NCBI GenBank assembly: GCA_004555735.1
Contig: SFHH01000081.1
Location: forward strand, 1-17,547
DNA length: 17,547 nt
Source: Acidaminococcus fermentans
GTDB taxonomy: Bacteria; Bacillota_C; Negativicutes; Acidaminococcales; Acidaminococcaceae
Reading direction: 5' to 3'
The position numbers were made by a program, and so were the translations under genes. The notes beneath the pieces are model-generated. The model saw only the letters and a list, made by a program, of their open reading frames with translations, searched no databases and had not been told where the DNA came from. Shown in pieces: positions 12,622-17,547 of this stretch. How positions within the stretch are numbered: position 1 is the stretch's first letter; each line of letters begins with the position of its first letter.

Positions 12622-14055
12622 TTACTTCTTTTCAGCTTCTTCCCGGTTCCGGGGGAACACCCACAGGCTCAGCAGCATCACCACGGCTGCCACGATGATC
12701 CCCAGGCTAGTAGAATTCAAGATGCCGAAGCCCTTTCCTCCGTTGAAGAATTTCAGGCCCAGCACCACAGCCACCCCCAGGACAGCCGAACAGAAGGCTC
12801 CCTTGGTGGACGCTTTTTCCGTGAACAGTCCGAAGAGGAAAGGAGCCGCCAGGGAAACAGTCATCAAGGAGTAGAAAATGGCCAGGGCGGTTATGATGTT
12901 GGCCATATAATAGGCAATGAAGATCCCTGCGATACCGCAGAGCACTGTCAGCTTCCGGCTCACTTTCAGCAGTTCTTCATCAGAGATCTCCGGATGGAAG
13001 AAGGTCTTGTACAGGTCTTTGGACAGAGACGTGGCCAGCATATAGAGCACCGTATCACAGGTACTGACTTCCGCCGCGAAGATGGCTGAAAGGGCCAGGG
13101 CCGAGATGCCGAAGGGCATCATTTCCTTCATAGCTTTGGGCAGGGCCAGTTCCTGGTTTCCCAGATCCGGGAACGCCGCGTAAGCACACATGCCGATGAG
13201 CATGGGCAGGAACGCGAAGAGCAACTGGACGATGCCGTTCCACAGTGTCCCCACCCGGACGGCCTTTTCATCTTTGGCCGCATAGACTTTGCCGATGAGC
13301 CCCGGAGAGATGCAGAAAGCGGGAGTCAGCATCAGGAAATATCCCAGGATGGCCGTGGTGCCCATGCCGTCCCAGGCAAAATACTTGGCCGTCCGGGCGC
13401 TATCCCCCATATGGCTGGCCACAGCAGCCTGGAGCCCGCTCCAGCCCCCTACATATTGGAGAGCGAACGGCGTAGCGATGCAGAAGCCCAGCAGGATGAC
13501 GATCAGTTCAATGATATTCACGATAGCGGCGCTTTTGATCCCGCCTGCAGAGAAATACAGGGTCACCACCACCGCGGCGATGATGATGCCGTACAGCTTG
13601 TCGATGCCGGCCACTACATTGAGGATCCAGGCGATCCCCAGCAGCTGGCCGGAGAAAAGGGCCAGGGTCCCGATAGCCATCATGGTGGACGTGACGCCCC
13701 GGAAGGCATGGGAGTAGCGGAGATCCAGATAATCTCCCATGGTATACAGATTGTACTTCTGGGCCGCTTTCCAGACCGCCGGCCCCACGATATAGGCCAG
13801 GATCAGAGAACCCAGGCCACTGCAGCCAATCCACCACCAGCTGGAGACTCCGAATTTATAGGCCAGCCCCGTGACCCCTACGGTAGAGCCGGCACCGATA
13901 TTGGCCGCGATCAGGGTAGTAAAGAGCAGCCCGGCATGGAAGGAACGGCCCCCTACAAAGAAATCCGACGCCCCTTTCACATGCTTCCCCACCAGATGTC
14001 CCAGCAGGATCAGCAGCAGTGCATAACAGATAATGACACCAAGATACAGATTCAA
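12622..14055 (-). CDS. Sodium:solute symporter (SSS family)
   Basis: 477 residues with about 13 membrane helices, the SSS layout. The N terminus carries ASDFFVGGRS, followed by LIAANIGAGSTVGVTGLAYKFG (SSS-type helix 2 with the sodium-site region), then MGDYLDLRYSHAFRG, a typical SSS loop. SAIFAAEVSTCDTVLYMLATSLSKDLY is the conserved helix 8 region. Substrate (amino acid, carboxylate, pantothenate and others are all used in this family) cannot be told. I chose TTG at 14055 because GAGGTGA lies just upstream; a GTG at 14103 in the same frame would add 16 poorly conserved-looking residues, lacks a site and lies almost at the predicted transcript start. Starts the long minus-strand unit from the promoter at 14109-14137. 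Confidence 0.88.
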   Translation of the reverse strand: MNLYLGVIICYALLLILLGHLVGKHVKGASDFFVGGRSFHAGLLFTTLIAANIGAGSTVGVTGLAYKFGVSSWWWIGCSGLGSLILAYIVGPAVWKAAQKYNLYTMGDYLDLRYSHAFRGVTSTMMAIGTLALFSGQLLGIAWILNVVAGIDKLYGIIIAAVVVTLYFSAGGIKSAAIVNIIELIVILLGFCIATPFALQYVGGWSGLQAAVASHMGDSARTAKYFAWDGMGTTAILGYFLMLTPAFCISPGLIGKVYAAKDEKAVRVGTLWNGIVQLLFAFLPMLIGMCAYAAFPDLGNQELALPKAMKEMMPFGISALALSAIFAAEVSTCDTVLYMLATSLSKDLYKTFFHPEISDEELLKVSRKLTVLCGIAGIFIAYYMANIITALAIFYSLMTVSLAAPFLFGLFTEKASTKGAFCSAVLGVAVVLGLKFFNGGKGFGILNSTSLGIIVAAVVMLLSLWVFPRNREEAEKK

Positions 14056-14108
14056 CACAATCACCTCAATGATATTTGGTAAGGCGCGACGGGAATTCAA
14101 CACCCCTC

Positions 14109-14137
14109 ATTGTACTTTACTTAGGCGTGGTTGTAAA
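14109..14137 (-). promoter_or_regulatory. Promoter of the symporter-folate operon
   Basis: TTTACA (14132-14137) and TACAAT (14109-14114) on the minus strand with the optimal 17-base spacer. The start site would be near 14102, leaving a ~47-base leader. It lies immediately after the terminator of the ABC importer operon, so the two units are separately transcribed. Confidence 0.65.
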
Positions 14138-14140
14138 GGA

Positions 14141-14175
14141 AAAAGGGGCTGCTGCTTACCGCAGCACCCCCTTTT
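14141..14175 (-). terminator. Rho-independent terminator of the amino-acid importer operon
   Basis: AAAAGGGGCTGCTGC (14141-14155) pairs with GCAGCACCCCCTTTT (14161-14175) with one mismatch and a 5-base loop. The minus-strand reading ends in CCCCTTTTTCC. It begins about 10 bases after the stop of the last permease gene. Confidence 0.8.
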
Positions 14176-14185
14176 GATCAGTGAT

Positions 14186-14977
14186 TCACTTGGCCATTTC
14201 CACATTGGCCGGCATTTCTGCCACCGGTACCGGCTCCCCTTCCCGTTCCAGGTTGGCCTGGACATGGCGGACAGCACAAGACAGGGTGTAGTTGATCACA
14301 AAGTACACCAGAGCCGCGAAGCCGAAGAGTACGAATACGTCAGATACATTGATGGTCCCGGTCCCGTTGTAGAGGGCCGCCCCGCTCAATACTTTGTTCA
14401 CCCGGGCCATCAGTTCGATGGTGGCCACGTTAGCCATAAAGGACGTATCCTTGATGATGGTGATCACCTGGCTCATCAGGGTGGGCACGATCTTCCGGAA
14501 GGCCTGGGGCAGGATGATATACCACATCACCTGGACCATATTGAACCCCTGGGCATACCCGGCTTCGAACTGGCCTTTGGAAATGGCGTTCAGGCCCCCC
14601 CGGATGATTTCTGCGATGATAGCGGATTCGAAGATGGTCAGGGCAACGGTGCACTTGAACAGCAGCTTGGTCTCCACAGAGCTCAGGCCGAACATCCGCC
14701 GGATGCCGGGAGCCGGGAAGAACACGGTGCCGATGAAGATCCAGAACAGCAGGGGCGTATTCCGGAACAGTTCGATGTAGGCCGTGGCAGCCCAGCGGAA
14801 CACCCGTTCCGCCGGTTTGGTACAGTAGTTCCGCACTAGAGCCAGGACGGACGCGACACCCAGGCTGGCACTGACGGAAACCACCGCCAGGAGGATCGTA
14901 AAGAAGACCCCTTTCAGCATAAAGGTCATGATATCCGGATTTTTCAGTATGGCAAAACTGCCTGCTAATGTATTCAT
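14186..14977 (-). CDS. Polar amino-acid ABC transporter permease (second)
   Basis: One of two inner-membrane subunits forming the pore of a glutamate/glutamine-type importer. 263 residues from ATG 14977, chosen for GAGGAGG 8 bases upstream. An in-frame ATG at 14998 would overlap the previous gene and has no site. About five helices in the HisM/GlnP family arrangement: FMLKGVFFTILLAVVSVSAS near the N terminus, AYIELFRNTPLLFWIFIG, then the cytoplasmic EAA loop GGLNAISKGQFEAGYAQGFN (EAA motif contacts the ATPase) and ILPQAFRKIVPTLMSQVI. Follows the other permease by 13 bases and ends at the operon terminator. Confidence 0.92.
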   Translation of the reverse strand: MNTLAGSFAILKNPDIMTFMLKGVFFTILLAVVSVSASLGVASVLALVRNYCTKPAERVFRWAATAYIELFRNTPLLFWIFIGTVFFPAPGIRRMFGLSSVETKLLFKCTVALTIFESAIIAEIIRGGLNAISKGQFEAGYAQGFNMVQVMWYIILPQAFRKIVPTLMSQVITIIKDTSFMANVATIELMARVNKVLSGAALYNGTGTINVSDVFVLFGFAALVYFVINYTLSCAVRHVQANLEREGEPVPVAEMPANVEMAK

Positions 14978-14990
14978 AGCCAATCCCTCC

Positions 14991-15686
14991 TCAGGCACTC
15001 ATCATTTCATCCTGGGCTTTCAGTTTGGCTTCCCATCTGGCTGCCAGGGTGGACAGAGGGAAACAGATCACGAAGAACAGGACGCCACAGACGATATAGG
15101 CCGGTGCATAGGAACCGCCGGTGGTAGCCCCCGTTACGAAGTTATAAGTGGAAGAGATCAGATCCGCCCCGCCGATGATGTACAGCACTGCCGTGTTCTT
15201 GATCAGGTTGCCGATCTGGTTCACCGTAGGTGGCAGAATGATCTTGATGGTCTGGGGCAGGATGATGTAAGTCATCTTCTGAGTATAATCGAACCCCTGG
15301 GCATCCGCTGCCTCGAACTGTCCTTTGGGCACCGCTTCGATCCCGGCCCGGATCACTTCTGCCATATAGGCTCCATGGTAGATTCCCAGGGAAATGATCC
15401 CGGCTGCCAGGACCCCGATCTTATGGCCGGAGAAAGAAAGAGCATAATAAAGGATGCACAGCTGCAGGATGAGCGGCGTATTCTGGATGGCTTCCACGTA
15501 GATCCGGTTCACAGTCTTGGGAACCCGTTTCGAACTGACGCCCATGAGCCCCAACAGGACCCCCAGGACCGCTGCAATCAAGATGCCGCCCAAAGCGCTT
15601 TCCACTGTGACGGAAAAGCCCTGGATAAAATTCGCTTTGTGGGCCAGGACCACAGCCCAGGCTCTTTCTGAAAATAAACCACCCAT
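14991..15686 (-). CDS. Polar amino-acid ABC transporter permease (first)
   Basis: 231 residues from ATG 15686, which has AGGAGG 8 bases upstream. A longer in-frame start at 15764 has no such support and would run through the intercistronic stem-loop. HisM/GlnP family: GFSVTVESALGGILIAAVLG helix, VNRIYVEAIQNTPLILQLCI, EAA loop GIEAVPKGQFEAADAQGFDY (about residues 130-155), ILPQTIKIILPPTVNQIGNLIKNTA. It pairs with the downstream permease as a heterodimer. The 96-base gap to the binding-protein gene holds a strong hairpin. Confidence 0.92.
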   Translation of the reverse strand: MGGLFSERAWAVVLAHKANFIQGFSVTVESALGGILIAAVLGVLLGLMGVSSKRVPKTVNRIYVEAIQNTPLILQLCILYYALSFSGHKIGVLAAGIISLGIYHGAYMAEVIRAGIEAVPKGQFEAADAQGFDYTQKMTYIILPQTIKIILPPTVNQIGNLIKNTAVLYIIGGADLISSTYNFVTGATTGGSYAPAYIVCGVLFFVICFPLSTLAARWEAKLKAQDEMMSA

Positions 15687-15709
15687 AATGCATTCCTCCT
15701 GTGAAACGA

Positions 15710-15757
15710 GAAGGGCAATCCTGTCTGTGCACTGCGCCGATGGAGGATTGCCGCTTC
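15710..15757 (-). promoter_or_regulatory. Intercistronic stem-loop between binding protein and permease genes
   Basis: GAAG-GGCAATCCT (15710-15722) and AGGATTGCC-G-CTTC (15744-15757) form a stem of about 13 bp with a single bulged G and a ~21-base loop. There is no T-tract, so it is not an ordinary terminator. Its place just after the solute-binding-protein gene is where importer operons often carry RNA structures that protect the 5' part of the message, raising binding-protein output over permease. That function is inferred. Confidence 0.55.
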
Positions 15758-15782
15758 CTGTCATGCCTTACCTATTTGTTAT

Positions 15783-16661
15783 TTATTTGTCCAGATTGTA
15801 CTTTGCTTCCAGTTTCTTGATGGTACCGTCTTTCAACCAGCCCTGCACGGCTTCTTCACAGAACTTGCTCATGCCGGAACCCTTCTTGGTAGCCAGGCCA
15901 TATTCCTGAGGAGCAAACTGTTCCTTGATAAAGGTCCGGTCGTCAGTGTGGTAGATGGCCAGGATGGATTTATCCACGCAGAAGGCGGAAACTTCGCCGG
16001 AAGACAGGGCCGTGGAAATGGCCGGATAATCCGCATACTGTTTGAAGCTGACCCCTTTGTTCCAGGTAGCTGCATCGAAGCTCTTGGGATCGAAGCCATC
16101 CCCATCGATGACCTTGGCTTTGATCATGGCTTCTACCAGAGCTTTTGCAGAAGTAGAACCGGAGGAGACCCCTACCACTTTGCCTTTCAGATCAGCCAAG
16201 CTCTTGATATTGCTGGCTTTTTCCACCAGGACCCCAACATGGTCCGTATAGTACGGCGTGGTGAAGTCCCAGGATTTCTTCCGTTCCGGTGTGATGGTGA
16301 AGGTAGCGGCTACCATGTCGATATCCCCGGAATCCAGGAGTGCGGTACGGGTAGCAGCCGTCACCGGGGTATATTCCACATCGACACCCAGTTTCTTAGC
16401 CAGTGCAGCCCCCAGATCCACTTCCATGCCGGTAAATTTGCCGGTGGCCGGATCCTGGTACCCGAAGCCTTTGGTCACGTTCTTGACGCCTACCCGCAGG
16501 ACACCCCGTTTCTTGATGGCTGCGATATCTTCCGCTACATTGGAGGATTTACCGGTATCTGCACTTTTCTTCTCGTCTCCGCAGCCGGCAAATAAAGAAA
16601 CGGCCATCAGGACGGTGACACCCAAGGTTAAGATCTTGCTCAGTTTGCCCAACTTTTTCAT
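15783..16661 (-). CDS. Amino-acid ABC transporter substrate-binding lipoprotein
   Basis: 292 residues. Residues 1-26 are a lipoprotein signal with lipobox LFAGC (C27 lipidated), so the protein is membrane-tethered outside the cytoplasmic membrane. The rest is a family 3 periplasmic-binding-protein fold: KKRGVLRVGVKNVTKGFGYQ, GMEVDLGAALAKKLG, ALLDSGDIDMVAATFTITPERK (the arginine typical of alpha-carboxylate binding), DFTTPYYTDHVGVLV, LKGKVVGVSSGSTS, and a C-terminal FCEEAVQGWLKDGTIKKLEAKY. Likely ligands are glutamate, glutamine or aspartate; family alone does not decide. Start ATG 16661 has GGGGAGG 7 bases upstream. It lies 54 bases after the ATPase gene and is followed by the intercistronic stem-loop. 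Confidence 0.93.
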   Translation of the reverse strand: MKKLGKLSKILTLGVTVLMAVSLFAGCGDEKKSADTGKSSNVAEDIAAIKKRGVLRVGVKNVTKGFGYQDPATGKFTGMEVDLGAALAKKLGVDVEYTPVTAATRTALLDSGDIDMVAATFTITPERKKSWDFTTPYYTDHVGVLVEKASNIKSLADLKGKVVGVSSGSTSAKALVEAMIKAKVIDGDGFDPKSFDAATWNKGVSFKQYADYPAISTALSSGEVSAFCVDKSILAIYHTDDRTFIKEQFAPQEYGLATKKGSGMSKFCEEAVQGWLKDGTIKKLEAKYNLDK

Positions 16662-16715
16662 GATAAAACCTCCCCAAATTGCTGCTTTTCTTCTCTATGA
16701 TTATCGCCCGGTGTT

Positions 16716-17444
16716 TCAGCGGATAATCTTGCTCAGGAATTTCTTCACCCGGTCATTGGTGGGATTCACGAAGAAATGATCCGGCGTCCCTTCGTCGATG
16801 ATCTGCCCGTTTTCCATGAAGACGATCCGGTCAGCCACCTGCCGGGCAAAGCCCATTTCGTGGGTCACCACCACCATGGTGATATTCCCTTCCTTGGCCA
16901 GCTTAATCATCACATCCAACACTTCCTGGATGGTTTCCGGATCCAGCGCCGAAGTGGGTTCATCGAAGAGGATGATCTTGCTTTCGTCGCACAGGGCCCG
17001 GGCGATGGCGATCCGCTGCTGCTGGCCGCCGGACAAAGTCGTAGGATACACATTGGCTTTATGCCGGAGCCCCACCACTTCCAGATAATGGTAGGCGGTT
17101 TTTTCCGCCTCTTCTTTGCTCTTATGCCGGAGCTTCATAGGTGCCAGTGTCAGGTTCTGCAGTACCGTCATATGGGGGTACAGATTGAACTGCTGGAATA
17201 CCATGGACATGTTGTCCCGGATGATCTGGGTGCGGTTTTTCCGGGTCAGTTCCGTGCCATTGATGTACACATGCCCATCCGTAGGTTCCTCCAGGAAATT
17301 CATGCACCGTACAGTGGTGGATTTCCCTGAACCAGATGGCCCGATGATGACCAGTTTCTCTCCTTCTTTCACTTCCAGGTTGACGTCTTTCAATACATGG
17401 TTGGTGCCAAAGTACTTGTTGACGTGCTCCAGTTTAATCATCAT
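16716..17444 (-). CDS. glnQ: Amino-acid ABC transporter ATP-binding protein (GlnQ type)
   Basis: 242 residues from ATG 17444, six bases after AGGG; the ATG at 17450 would have no spacing to that site. Complete ABC ATPase: Walker A GPSGSGKST, Q-loop MVFQQFNLYPHMT, signature LSGGQQQR, Walker B IILFDEPTSALDPE, and the H-loop VVTHEMGFARQVADR. The GlnQ/HisP subfamily is recognised by this H-loop sequence and by FNLYPHMT. It powers the importer formed with the two permeases and the binding lipoprotein. It is first in the operon, close to the promoter and its dyad operator. Confidence 0.93.
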   Translation of the reverse strand: MMIKLEHVNKYFGTNHVLKDVNLEVKEGEKLVIIGPSGSGKSTTVRCMNFLEEPTDGHVYINGTELTRKNRTQIIRDNMSMVFQQFNLYPHMTVLQNLTLAPMKLRHKSKEEAEKTAYHYLEVVGLRHKANVYPTTLSGGQQQRIAIARALCDESKIILFDEPTSALDPETIQEVLDVMIKLAKEGNITMVVVTHEMGFARQVADRIVFMENGQIIDEGTPDHFFVNPTNDRVKKFLSKIIR

Positions 17445-17475
17445 AGCCATCCCTGCTTTCGTTTAATTTGCAATC

Positions 17476-17530
17476 ATTATATCATTTTTCTACTGTATTG
17501 TTCGTATTTCTTCGAACAATTACGATTATA
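17476..17530 (-). promoter_or_regulatory. Promoter region of the amino-acid importer operon
   Basis: Two perfect TATAAT boxes on the minus strand: a proximal one at 17476-17481 with a weak -35 (CGAACA, 17499-17504, 17-base spacer), and a distal one at 17525-17530 whose -35 would lie just beyond the window end. The proximal start site would be near 17469, giving a ~25-base leader. Confidence 0.5.
17497..17520. promoter_or_regulatory. Perfect dyad operator at the importer promoter
   Basis: ATTGTTCG-N8-CGAACAAT is a perfect 8-bp inverted repeat with an 8-base spacer. It covers the -35 of the proximal promoter and the expected start point of the distal one, an ideal place for repression of both. 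It is not a standard LexA box (there the CGAAC and GTTCG halves are in the opposite order). No regulator gene is in view. Confidence 0.6.
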
Positions 17531-17547
17531 CTCATTGCACAGTTTGT

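Noticed and set aside
11152..13089. Long 645-codon open frame on the plus strand
   Set aside because: It lies antisense to trmL, the glucosaminidase and the symporter, is rich in Pro/His/Arg, has no RBS or family motif, and follows from the codon bias of the minus-strand genes.
17497..17520. LexA/SOS box
   Set aside because: Half-sites are GTTCG then CGAAC, the reverse order of the Gram-positive LexA consensus, and the downstream genes are nutrient uptake.
1..17547. CRISPR array, rRNA, tRNA or riboswitch
   Set aside because: No regularly spaced direct repeats, no conserved rRNA or tRNA segments and no recognisable riboswitch core were seen on either strand while reading; no computed scan was possible.

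Overview
The window looks like chromosome from a low-to-mid GC Firmicute with strong AGGAGG-type ribosome-binding sites and frequent TTG starts. The protein styles (glutamate/polar amino-acid ABC importer, FolE2-based folate operon, YtxH-like remnant) suggest Negativicutes, perhaps near Acidaminococcus or Phascolarctobacterium. That is inference from recall and was not checked by any search. All recognised genes but one are on the minus strand.

Left part (1-4720) is accessory and partly decayed. It holds an AbrB-type antitoxin/RelE-type toxin pair behind a long hairpin, a probable frameshifted YtxH remnant, and a secreted protein combining a chagasin-like and an I9-prodomain-like region. Next come a two-gene exported unit (peptidoglycan amidase, then a class A beta-lactamase-like serine hydrolase with an internal deletion) and a very acidic small ORF with an amber codon at position 5. 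A hairpin-plus-CGTCATA repeat occurs at 2690-2757 and again, inverted, at 6116-6181.

Middle (4850-6150): a single plus-strand gene encoding a rhodanese domain fused to a TtcA-like PP-loop tRNA thiolase.

From about 14137 down to 6116, one long minus-strand transcription unit appears to run: sodium:solute symporter, glucosaminidase, trmL, a PTPS with the dual CExxHGH motif, folE2, folP, folK, a polytopic membrane protein and a membrane GT2 glycosyltransferase. Most genes overlap or are a few bases apart. FolE2, PTPS (probably standing in for the absent FolB), FolP and FolK form a tetrahydrofolate branch, but folP carries a small internal deletion that breaks its frame.

Right end (14141-17547): a four-gene amino-acid ABC importer (ATPase, binding lipoprotein, two permeases) with a perfect 8-8-8 dyad at its promoter, an intercistronic stem-loop between binding protein and permease, and a good terminator.

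I see no clear evidence of a wholly new system. The best leads are the two-domain putative protease inhibitor, the cluster of disrupted genes (especially folP), the dispersed hairpin repeat, the acidic amber ORF and the importer operator.
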